From the NCBI GenBank assembly GCA_028684815.1, contig JAQUFE010000001.1, forward strand, positions 1-64,000: DNA of 64,000 nt, in the 5' to 3' direction. The first letter of the stretch is position 1; every line of letters starts with the position of its first letter. The notes beneath the pieces are model-generated. The model did no database searches. It was not told the origin of the DNA and worked only from the letters and a program-made list of their open reading frames with translations. The position numbers and the translations under genes were made by a program. The stretch is from Sulfurimonas sp. (GTDB lineage Bacteria > Campylobacterota > Campylobacteria > Campylobacterales > Sulfurimonadaceae). Below, piece by piece: positions 44,731-52,776 of the stretch.

Positions 44731-45678
44731 ATGGTTGGCAAGATACAAAAGATTAAAAAAGAAGTCTCAAAAGTAGTTGTAGGACAAGAGAGGATGATAG
44801 ATGGGATGCTTATCGCACTATTGTGTGATGGACATATCCTTATAGAAGGCGTTCCAGGACTTGCAAAAACTACAACAGTTAATGCATTAGCATCTTCACT
44901 CGGACTTGGCTTTAAGAGAGTCCAATTTACTCCAGACCTGCTTCCCTCAGATATTTTAGGTGCTGAGATTTATGATCCTAAAAGTAATAGTTTTAAGATC
45001 AAAAAAGGTCCAATCTTTACGAACCTTTTACTAGCAGATGAGATAAACCGCGCACCTGCAAAGGTTCAATCAGCTCTACTTGAAGTGATGCAAGAGAAGC
45101 AAGTAACACTAGGTGATGCTACCTTTAAACTAGATCTTCCTTTCTTTGTTATGGCTACTCAAAACCCAGTAGAACAAGAGGGCGTTTATCAACTCCCAGA
45201 AGCTCAGCTAGATAGATTTATGCTAAAGATTGTAGTTGATTACAACACCAAAGATGAAGAGCTTGAGATTGCAAGGCGCATCTCTAGTGGTGCATTTGAG
45301 AAGATTTCTGCGGTCATAGATGCAAGTGAGCTAGAAGAGTTAAAAGAGGCAATAAAAAGCGTTCATATAGATGAAGAAGTTGAGAAGTACATTATCGAGC
45401 TTGTCAGCGCTACGAGAAATCCTAAAGAGTATGGACTCGAAGAGCTTCAAGACTATATACAGTTTGGAGCATCTCCTCGTGTAAGTATTGATATGTTTAA
45501 GGCTGTAAAAGCTATGGCATATCTGCGATCAAAAGAGTTTGTAACTCCTGTTGATGTTGCTTATGTGGCAAAAGAAGTTATGCGTCATCGCATCGTGCTC
45601 TCTTATGAAGCCGAGGCTGAGGGTATTACAACTGATGAGATTATTCAAAAAGTCTTAGAAACTGTAGCTATTCCTTAA
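44731..45678 (+). CDS. MoxR-family AAA+ ATPase
   Basis: A 315-residue AAA+ protein. Walker A EGVPGLAKTTTVNALA, Walker B LLLADEINRAPAKVQSALLEVMQE, sensor 1 FFVMATQNPVEQEGVYQLPEAQLDRFMLK and the lid domain with ASPRVSIDMFKAVKAMAYL are all present. MoxR ATPases act as chaperones for VWA-domain proteins, of which four are encoded around it. It is the only MoxR in the window and would serve both Bat triplets. Confidence 0.94.
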   Translation: MVGKIQKIKKEVSKVVVGQERMIDGMLIALLCDGHILIEGVPGLAKTTTVNALASSLGLGFKRVQFTPDLLPSDILGAEIYDPKSNSFKIKKGPIFTNLLLADEINRAPAKVQSALLEVMQEKQVTLGDATFKLDLPFFVMATQNPVEQEGVYQLPEAQLDRFMLKIVVDYNTKDEELEIARRISSGAFEKISAVIDASELEELKEAIKSVHIDEEVEKYIIELVSATRNPKEYGLEELQDYIQFGASPRVSIDMFKAVKAMAYLRSKEFVTPVDVAYVAKEVMRHRIVLSYEAEAEGITTDEIIQKVLETVAIP

Positions 45679-45689
45679 GGTAGAGAGTT

Positions 45690-46520
45690 TTGAGCAAACT
45701 TCAAAAGATTTTAGTCCGAGCAAGACGTCAAGTTTTTAGTGAGATGATTGGAAACAATCCATCTATATTTCAAGGCGAAGGCTATGATTTTATAGAGCTT
45801 CGTGAGTATATGCACGGTGATGATATTCGCCATATTGACTGGAATATCACGGCTAAGATGCAGCGTCCATATATAAAAGTCTTTCGTGAAGAGCGAGAGC
45901 TAAATGTTGTTTTAGTCTCTGTCTTAAATGGAAGTGTTCACTTTGGCTCAAAAAAATTCAAGCAAGATAGTATCGCTGAGGTAAACGCACTTTTAGGATA
46001 CTCAACTCTAAAAAATGGCGACTTGCTAAGCTCTTATATCTTTACAGATAGGCTAATCTCAAACTCAAAACCTAGCAAAAAACTCCACCAAGTTCAAAAA
46101 ACCACACAGGATATTTTAGACTTTGATGCACTAAATCAAAAACTTGACTTTAAAGTTATAGCAGAAACGCTACAAAAAAGACTAAAAAGAAGATCACTCA
46201 TCATAATCATAGGAGATTTTTTTGAGATACCAGACTTTAATGTTTTAGCTAAAAAACATGAAGTTGTAGCAATTATAGTTCGAGATATGCTAGAAGAGCA
46301 TCCTCCTAAGATGGGTTTTGCATCTCTAGTTGATCCACAAAGTGGAGCTACACTAGAGGGAGATTTTAACGCTTCAAGTGTAGAGTCTTATGCGAAAAAA
46401 GTAGCTGCACATGATCATAAACTCTTTGATACTTTAAAAAAACACAGAGTGAGATTTACTAAAGTTTATACACATAAAAGTGCAAGCGTAGAGCTTCGCA
46501 GACTCTTTGAGGGTAGATAG
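45690..46520 (+). CDS. DUF58-domain protein
   Basis: A 276-residue cytoplasmic protein. GEGYDFIELREYMHGDDIRHIDWNITAKMQRPYIKVFREERELNV is the signature of DUF58, which together with MoxR and VWA proteins forms conserved clusters. The domain is itself a diverged VWA fold. The start is TTG, 11 bases after the MoxR stop. It abuts the next gene with no gap. Confidence 0.88.
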   Translation: MSKLQKILVRARRQVFSEMIGNNPSIFQGEGYDFIELREYMHGDDIRHIDWNITAKMQRPYIKVFREERELNVVLVSVLNGSVHFGSKKFKQDSIAEVNALLGYSTLKNGDLLSSYIFTDRLISNSKPSKKLHQVQKTTQDILDFDALNQKLDFKVIAETLQKRLKRRSLIIIIGDFFEIPDFNVLAKKHEVVAIIVRDMLEEHPPKMGFASLVDPQSGATLEGDFNASSVESYAKKVAAHDHKLFDTLKKHRVRFTKVYTHKSASVELRRLFEGR

Positions 46521-46913
46521 ATGCAAGATATAGAACTTCACGATATAAAGACTATAGTAGAGATAGATGAGTACTCACTATATTATCTCTTAGGGAGTGT
46601 TTTTATTGCTGTTTTGGTGGTTTTAGCACTGCTTTACTTGCTTATAAGATATATAAAAAATAGAAATGTTTACAATGTAAGAAGAGAACATTATAAGCTG
46701 ATGACTCTGCAAAATTTAAGTAAAACAAAAGAGGCAGCTTATGCTATCACTTTTTATGGGCTTACCTTTAGAGATGATTCACCTAGAAATTTTGAGATGT
46801 ATGAAAACCTAACTAAAAGACTAGAGCCATATAAGTATAAAAAAGAGGTAGATGCCTTTGATGATGAAGTCAAAAGTTATATAGAACTATATCGAGGTAT
46901 GATTGATGTTTGA
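46521..46913 (+). CDS. Small membrane protein of Bat clusters
   Basis: A 130-residue protein with one membrane helix (about residues 20-44) and a cytoplasmic helical domain (NFEMYENLTKRLEPYKYKKEVDAFDDEVKSYIELY). It occupies the position of the DUF4381-like protein found between DUF58 and BatA in such clusters. Similarity to that family is by position and layout only. It begins immediately after the DUF58 stop and overlaps the next gene. Confidence 0.65.
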   Translation: MQDIELHDIKTIVEIDEYSLYYLLGSVFIAVLVVLALLYLLIRYIKNRNVYNVRREHYKLMTLQNLSKTKEAAYAITFYGLTFRDDSPRNFEMYENLTKRLEPYKYKKEVDAFDDEVKSYIELYRGMIDV

Positions 46914-47835
46914 GGGCATCTATTTTGAGTATCCATTATTAGCCCTTTTAGTTATTTTTTTTATAGTTTGTGCCCTTTTTTGCAAGCAAAGAGCATCATC
47001 TATATACTTTCCTCATACAAAAGATTTTATGCAAGATTCTGTCTCCGCTTCAAAGATGCTTTTTTTTCTCAAGTGGCTTGGTATTATAATGCTCATAATG
47101 GCTATGATGTCGCCTATAAAAGATGAACCTTATGAGCTAAAGCCAAAAGATGGTTATGAGATAGCGCTTATTTTAGATGCATCTCAGTCGATGCAAGCAC
47201 AAGGTTTTGATCTTGCAAATCCATACTCTACAAGATTTGATGTAGTAAAAGAGATAGTTAGCTCCTTTATAAAAGAGAGAAAAAATGACAATATCGGTCT
47301 TGTTGTTTTTGGATCTTACTCTTTTATAGCATCTCCACTTACCTATGATGAAAATATCTTAAATAAGATAGTCTCTCAGCTTGGCATCGGTATGGCTGGG
47401 CCATATACAGCACTCTATACTTCACTAGCTCAGGGTGTAAATCTCTTAAAGATGAGTAAGACTAAAAGTAAGGTTGCCATACTTTTAACTGATGGATATA
47501 GCACACCGCAAATAGATAGAATTCCTCTTGATGTAGCTGTAGAGATGGCAAAAAAAGAGGGCATTAAAGTCTATCCTATTGGGATAGGGATGCCACATGA
47601 ATATAATGGCGAAGTTTTGATGCACATAGCTGATGAGACTGGAGGAAAAGCCTTTGGAGCTGCGAGTGCGAGTGAGCTTGAGAGGATTTATAAAAAGATA
47701 GATGAGCTAGAGACTTCAGAGATTAAAGCTCAAACATTTTCATATACAAAATATTACTATTTTTTTCCGCTTTTTATCGCACTTATTAGCTTGATGTTAT
47801 ATGTTTTTTTAAAAAACAAAAGGGGTAGTTTATGA
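46906..47835 (+). CDS. BatA-like VWA protein, second copy
   Basis: About 309 residues from the ATG at 46906 (GAGG about 9 bases upstream); a TTG three bases earlier is the alternative. Two N-terminal helices, a VWA domain with DASQS (numbering from ATG: about Asp91, Ser93, Ser95) and a C-terminal helix. GIGMAGPYTALYTSLAQGVNLL aligns with GMAGQNTAIGEGVAMSV of the first copy, so the two are paralogues. The end overlaps the next gene by 4 bases (ATGA), just as in the first triplet. Confidence 0.88.
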   Translation: MFEGIYFEYPLLALLVIFFIVCALFCKQRASSIYFPHTKDFMQDSVSASKMLFFLKWLGIIMLIMAMMSPIKDEPYELKPKDGYEIALILDASQSMQAQGFDLANPYSTRFDVVKEIVSSFIKERKNDNIGLVVFGSYSFIASPLTYDENILNKIVSQLGIGMAGPYTALYTSLAQGVNLLKMSKTKSKVAILLTDGYSTPQIDRIPLDVAVEMAKKEGIKVYPIGIGMPHEYNGEVLMHIADETGGKAFGAASASELERIYKKIDELETSEIKAQTFSYTKYYYFFPLFIALISLMLYVFLKNKRGSL

Positions 47836-49652
47836 CTTTTTTGCATCCTGAATTTTTATACTATATGCTTCCCCCACTCTTTATACTCTTTGGACTAATC
47901 CTCACTCAAAAGGATTTTGAAGCTACATTTTTTTCTGCTGAAGTGATAGAGAGACTTAGTGTAAGTGCAAATACAATGTCACAAAGACTTAGAAACGTTC
48001 TCTTTTTTCTTGTCTGTTTTTTGATAATTTTAGCATTGGCCGAGCCAGTTATAGATGAGGGTAAAGTCTTAGTAAAAGCAAAGAGTGCGGATGTGATGAT
48101 TGCTCTTGATATAAGTGACTCAATGCTAGCGCAAGATCTCTATCCAAACCGCTTAGAGTTAGCAAAACAAAAGGCTTTGATGTTTATAGATGAGATGAGT
48201 GAGGAGAGAGTTGGAGTTATGGCATTTGCTAAAAATTCCTACCTTGTCTCACCGCTTAGTTTTGATAGCAAAGCAGTTGGTTTTTTACTAAAGCATCTAG
48301 ACACTAACTCCATAACACAAAAGGGTACAAACTTTTTATCTATCTTAGAAACATTTGAAAAGTCTCATGAAAACAGGGATGAAAAATACCTTTTAATACT
48401 CAGCGATGGTGGAGATGAGAGTGACTTTAGTAAAGAGATAGCCTTTGCAAAAAAGAACAAGATAGTAGTATTTGTACTTGCTATTGCAACCAAAGAGGGC
48501 GCACCTGTTAAAAAAGAAGATGGTAGTTTTATAGAACACAAGGGCAAAATCATCATCTCAAAACTAAATGAGGAGATAGCAACTCTTGCGGCTCAAAGCG
48601 GTGGAGTCTATATAGAGTCCTCACTCTCAAACACAGATGTTAAAGCGATGCTAAAAGAGATAAAATCCATCTCAAAAGCAAAAGAGCTAAAGAGTGAGGA
48701 GGTAAACAAGTACGAGCCACTATTTTACTATCCACTGGGCGCGGCTCTTATTTTACTCCTTTTTGCTACAAGTTCATTATCAAAACGGGTAAAGCCTGAA
48801 CTTGCATCTATGCTACTTTTTTCTATGCTCGTAGTCTTTAGCACTGAGACAAAAGCTTCAATGCTTGACTTTGTAGAGCTAAGAGACGCAAAAGAGGCTT
48901 ATGAAAAAGGTGAGTATGAAAGAGCAGCGGAGATTTATGAGAACTATGCAAATAAGTCTCAAGTTGGCGAGGGTTATTTTAATGCAGCAAATGCTTTTTA
49001 CAAGCAAAAAAACTATAAAAAAGCTATAGAAGCTTATGAGAGAGCCTTGTTTGATAGAGATGAGATGAGGGCAAAAAATCTCTCAAATCTTGGTAACGCT
49101 TATGCAAAATCTGGGGAGTTGCAAAAAGCTGTAGAGGCTTATGAGAGCTCTTTAGAGATAGAAGCTGACAAAGAGACTAGGGAGAACTTAGAGAGAGTCA
49201 AAAAATTGCTAAAAGAGCAAGATGAACAAAAAGAAGATAAGCAAGACAAAAAAAATAAGCAAGATAAAAAAGACAAAGAAGATTCTAGTGAGTCTGGCGA
49301 TGAAGACTCAGATGATGAAAACTCTCAAGATGAATCAAGCTCTAAGAGTAGCCAATCAGATAAAGAAAAAAAGAGTAATGAGACAAAAGCTAAAGAAGAA
49401 GATAGTGACAAAGAAGAGCAAAAAAAAGATGTAAATGATAAACAAGAGAAAAAAGAGCAGTTAGATGAACTTGAAAAAGATGAGAAAAATGGTGACTCTA
49501 ATGCAAGTGCAAAAGAGCTTCAAGAAGCGCAGATGAGCGATGCAGAGCAGAGAAAATGGCTAGATGAGCTAAACACACAAAATAGTAGTTTTATATATAA
49601 ACTTAGTGATGAAAAACCTACAAAGGATATGAGTGATGAGAAACCTTGGTAA
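47832..49652 (+). CDS. BatB/BatC-like fusion: VWA domain plus TPR, second copy
   Basis: A 606-residue protein: N-terminal helices, VWA domain with DISDS (Asp93, Ser95, Ser97), a helix near 300, TPR repeats at about 345-460 (AKEAYEKGEYERAAEIYENYA, AANAFYKQKNYKKAIEAYERAL, NAYAKSGELQKAVEAYESSL) and a very long Lys/Glu/Asp/Ser tail (about 460-560) of low complexity. It is about 130 residues longer than the first copy owing to extra TPRs and this tail. The C-terminus DEKPW matches DEKQPW in the first copy. Confidence 0.88.
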   Translation: MTFLHPEFLYYMLPPLFILFGLILTQKDFEATFFSAEVIERLSVSANTMSQRLRNVLFFLVCFLIILALAEPVIDEGKVLVKAKSADVMIALDISDSMLAQDLYPNRLELAKQKALMFIDEMSEERVGVMAFAKNSYLVSPLSFDSKAVGFLLKHLDTNSITQKGTNFLSILETFEKSHENRDEKYLLILSDGGDESDFSKEIAFAKKNKIVVFVLAIATKEGAPVKKEDGSFIEHKGKIIISKLNEEIATLAAQSGGVYIESSLSNTDVKAMLKEIKSISKAKELKSEEVNKYEPLFYYPLGAALILLLFATSSLSKRVKPELASMLLFSMLVVFSTETKASMLDFVELRDAKEAYEKGEYERAAEIYENYANKSQVGEGYFNAANAFYKQKNYKKAIEAYERALFDRDEMRAKNLSNLGNAYAKSGELQKAVEAYESSLEIEADKETRENLERVKKLLKEQDEQKEDKQDKKNKQDKKDKEDSSESGDEDSDDENSQDESSSKSSQSDKEKKSNETKAKEEDSDKEEQKKDVNDKQEKKEQLDELEKDEKNGDSNASAKELQEAQMSDAEQRKWLDELNTQNSSFIYKLSDEKPTKDMSDEKPW

Positions 49653-51051
49653 GATAGTTTTAGTTTTACTTCTTTTAAAAGTTGCGCTAAATGCTAGCAT
49701 TAGAGCTAGTGTAGATGCCACGAGTGTGGAACTTGGAGAGATGGTTACATACTCTTTGCATCTAAAAGAGAGCGCGAACAGGCCAATTATACAAACGCTT
49801 TGTGGTGTAAATGTAATCTCGACTAGTTCACAAAGTTCCATAGAGATGGTAAACGGAAAAATCTCAAGAAACAACACTTTTAGCTATAAATTTATACCAC
49901 AAAAAGATTGTGTGATAGAGCCTATGGAGATAGAAGTTGATGGAGTGGTGCATAAAAGTAATGCCGTTGAGATAAAAGTGACACAAGGCGTGGCAAATGC
50001 TGATGCTGACTTTATCTTATCCTTAGAGAGTAGTACAAAAGAAGTTTATGTTGGAGAGCCATTTGAAGTCACCCTTTTGTTTAAACAAAAATTAGGAGCT
50101 GAGGCAGTTGATAGTAAGTTTGAAGCCCCAGTCCTAAAAGGGTTTTGGATAAAAAATGAATCGCAGCCACAAAAAACTCAAGAGGGTGGTTATGTAGTCA
50201 CAAAAATCATCTACAAAATGGCGGCTCAAAGAGCAGGTGAGCTAAATATCTCAAAGGCACAAATGAGCGTAGCCTCAAGGAGCCACACAAGGGATAGCTG
50301 GGGTTCATGGGTACCAAAAATCAAGTGGCGATCATACTACTCAAATGAGCTAAATATAGATGTAAAGCCACTTCCTAAAGGTGTTGGACTTGTTGGAAGT
50401 TTCAATATTGTGGCTACTGTAGATAAAAATGAGATAAACGCAAATGAAGCGCTAAATCTTACGCTAGAAGTTGTAGGAGATGGAAACTTAGAGGATATAA
50501 AAAGTTTTAAACCATATATAGATGGGGTGAATGTTTTTGATGAAAAAATCTCTATAGAAGCAAATAAGCTTACTCAAAAAATGGCATTTGTAGCTCAAAA
50601 TGACTTTACAATCCAGCCATTTACTTTGAAATACTTTGACCCTAAAACAAAAGAGACAAAAACAATAACTACAGACAAAATAGAGATAAAAGTTAAAAAC
50701 TCAAAGCCAAAAGAAGAGTTGGTTGTAAAAAAAGAGTTAGACGAGCAGACTTTGGTGCAAAGAGATGAAAATGTATCAAGTTTATGGACTCTACTTATTT
50801 TTGTTCTAGGAGTGTTTTTGGGACTCCTTATCGGCATAGTAAAGCCATGGAAAAATCTTAAAAAGCAAAAAAGTCTATCTTTAAAAGATGAGAGAGTACT
50901 CTTAGTAAAGATGCTTCCATATAAAGATGATGAAGAGGTTAAAAAAATTATAGAAATAATTGAGCAAAATATCTATACGGATAAAAAAATAGAGATAGAT
51001 AAAAAGCTCTTAAGAGAGATAGTTAAGAAGTATATTTCTAAAGCTCCATAA
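49636..51051 (+). CDS. BatD-like protein, second copy
   Basis: About 471 residues from the ATG at 49636, inside the preceding gene. Signal peptide (MRNLGKIVLVLLLLKVALNA), several Ig-like beta domains (VDATSVELGEMVTYSLHL, VYVGEPFEVTLLFKQ, VDKNEINANEALNLTLEVVGDGN), one membrane helix at about 375-393 and a short cytoplasmic tail. It is a full-length BatD. A 10-bp inverted repeat follows and probably ends the cluster transcript. Confidence 0.88.
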   Translation: MRNLGKIVLVLLLLKVALNASIRASVDATSVELGEMVTYSLHLKESANRPIIQTLCGVNVISTSSQSSIEMVNGKISRNNTFSYKFIPQKDCVIEPMEIEVDGVVHKSNAVEIKVTQGVANADADFILSLESSTKEVYVGEPFEVTLLFKQKLGAEAVDSKFEAPVLKGFWIKNESQPQKTQEGGYVVTKIIYKMAAQRAGELNISKAQMSVASRSHTRDSWGSWVPKIKWRSYYSNELNIDVKPLPKGVGLVGSFNIVATVDKNEINANEALNLTLEVVGDGNLEDIKSFKPYIDGVNVFDEKISIEANKLTQKMAFVAQNDFTIQPFTLKYFDPKTKETKTITTDKIEIKVKNSKPKEELVVKKELDEQTLVQRDENVSSLWTLLIFVLGVFLGLLIGIVKPWKNLKKQKSLSLKDERVLLVKMLPYKDDEEVKKIIEIIEQNIYTDKKIEIDKKLLREIVKKYISKAP

Positions 51052-51084
51052 CTCCATATTTTTACTTTGCAACAATAGTTTTTT

Positions 51085-51118
51085 TAGAAGCTAATTGGCA
51101 TCTTTGTCTTAGCTTCTA
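51085..51118 (+). terminator. Possible terminator of the Bat cluster
   Basis: TAGAAGCTAA (51085-51094) and TTAGCTTCTA (51109-51118) pair perfectly around a 14-base loop, 33 bases after the last batD stop. A T-run precedes rather than follows it, so the direction is uncertain. Confidence 0.5.
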
Positions 51119-51251
51119 CTATCTTTAAAGTAATTAGCTTCATTATAAACTTAAAAATTTGAATTTTTAATATGCGCTTCATTGCAAAATTGATATACTT
51201 TTTAAGTCGCACAAAAGAGTGCTTTACAGTGCTTTTATATTAATAAGAAAG

Positions 51252-51371
51252 CAATTGAGACTTCTGATTAATCTATAAACTAGATTCCGTGTCAAGCGCT
51301 AAATGACGAAATATGCGTCATCCAGAACTTGATTCAAGATCCAATTTAATAATTGTTCAGAACATCCAATT
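51252..51371 (+). repeat. Dispersed palindromic element, copy G
   Basis: Forward copy: CTTCTGATTAATCTATAAACTAG, then a decayed ATTCCGTGTCAAGCGCTAAAT hairpin, GAACTTGATTCAAGATC, and TTGTTCAGAACATCCAATT. It lies in the 412-base gap between batD and the cytochrome gene. Apart from the terminator and the promoter region before 51464 nothing else is seen in that gap. Confidence 0.75.
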
Positions 51372-51463
51372 TTCTGTGATTGCATTTAGGCTCAATATTT
51401 AGGTTTATTGAAATTAGTTTGCGATTGTTAAAATATAGAAACCTTTAGTAAAAGGAGTTTTTT

Positions 51464-52747
51464 ATGAATATCTACTCTTTAATGTCAAGAATTTTTGCGG
51501 GCATCGCCTTAGTAATTCTACTATATGGCTTTATCATACCATCTGTTGGTTTTAATGGGACACTAGAACGAATTAAAGATAATAAAGTAGAAGATATACC
51601 TTCATATGTTTATCCGCTTTGGAATTTTTATCAAGATGGCAGATATGCTAGTATCAACACTCAAAAAGAAGCGAGAAGCAACTTAAAAAAGATGATTGAA
51701 ATATCTGAAGAGATAGGAGTACCATCAATGCCGGTATGGAACTTTTCTTTAGAAGCGCCCAACTATCCTAAAGAAGCTTTTCCTTATGGACTTCCTGTAT
51801 ATATCCATTTTGATGGACTGAGTGGAGAAGTTCATGAAATGAACACGATTAACCACTATGTAGGAATGGCTCCCATGGAGAGAGGAGGCATCTATGAGAG
51901 CACTCTTGCTCCCTATGCTCTTGTTGCTTTAGGGATGCTTTTTATGATTTTTCTCACCTATAACAATAAGTTTGTAAATCGGCTTATGGTTATTCCCGTA
52001 CTTCTACCCTTTATTTTTTTAGGTATTTATGCCTATTGGCTCTATTGGTTTGGTCATAACCTTCATGAGGGAGCCATCACGATTAAACCTTTTACTCCTG
52101 TTATTTTAGGAGATGGAAAAGTAGCTCAGTTTACTACTCACGCCTATCCTGTCATTGGTTTTTGGGCACTTCTTGCTATTAGTGTTTTATCTCTTATAGC
52201 ATGGTGGTTAAAGTCAAAATCATTAAAAATTCTACCACCTAAAAAAGCAACGATGTTGCAACACTCTATTTTTGTAGCTACTTTACTGCTAGGAATAGGC
52301 ACAGTAGTGTCCGTTTTAAAAACTGATATAGAAGTAGATACACTAAGTAAAATATCTACTCTTATAGATTCTACAAAAGTCAAAATACCAGTTACAGTAG
52401 AGCCATCAAAGCCTACAAAAGAAGAGATTGAGGCGATTACAAAAGAGAGAGAAGATGAAAGAAAAGAGCAGGAGTTAAAGATAAAGGCTTTAGAAAAAAG
52501 AGCTGGTTCTGCTGGAAAATTTAAAGTAAGCTCGATGTATAAAAGTAATTGTGCCCCATGCCATGGAGCTAGTGGAGAGGGAAGTGTTGGAAGTAAGCTT
52601 ATTGGATTGAACAAAGATGAATTGTTAGCAAAATTGCTCGAATACAAAGCAAACGAAGAAGAGATGCACATGGCTGTCTTTGAGTATTTGTCAGATGAAG
52701 ATTTAGAAAATCTTGCCGAAGAGATTGGTGAATTTTCTAACCAGTAA
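51464..52747 (+). CDS. Membrane-bound c-type cytochrome preceding nosZ
   Basis: A 427-residue protein: N-terminal helix (about 8-28), a periplasmic loop, helices at about 146-166, 170-195, 225-250 and 268-290, a charged coiled stretch (KEEIEAITKEREDERKEQELKIKALEK is split by me as 330-355), and a C-terminal cytochrome c domain with CAPCHG at about residues 362-367 and no obvious distal Met other than those near MHMAVF. The ATG has AAAGGAG. It lies 29 bases before nosZ and probably forms an operon with it, perhaps as quinol-to-NosZ electron donor. It may correspond to the NosB-type membrane protein of epsilonproteobacterial nos loci, but I am not sure. Confidence 0.7.
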   Translation: MNIYSLMSRIFAGIALVILLYGFIIPSVGFNGTLERIKDNKVEDIPSYVYPLWNFYQDGRYASINTQKEARSNLKKMIEISEEIGVPSMPVWNFSLEAPNYPKEAFPYGLPVYIHFDGLSGEVHEMNTINHYVGMAPMERGGIYESTLAPYALVALGMLFMIFLTYNNKFVNRLMVIPVLLPFIFLGIYAYWLYWFGHNLHEGAITIKPFTPVILGDGKVAQFTTHAYPVIGFWALLAISVLSLIAWWLKSKSLKILPPKKATMLQHSIFVATLLLGIGTVVSVLKTDIEVDTLSKISTLIDSTKVKIPVTVEPSKPTKEEIEAITKEREDERKEQELKIKALEKRAGSAGKFKVSSMYKSNCAPCHGASGEGSVGSKLIGLNKDELLAKLLEYKANEEEMHMAVFEYLSDEDLENLAEEIGEFSNQ

Positions 52748-52776
52748 AGTGTCATAACAAAATGAAGGATAGAAAG

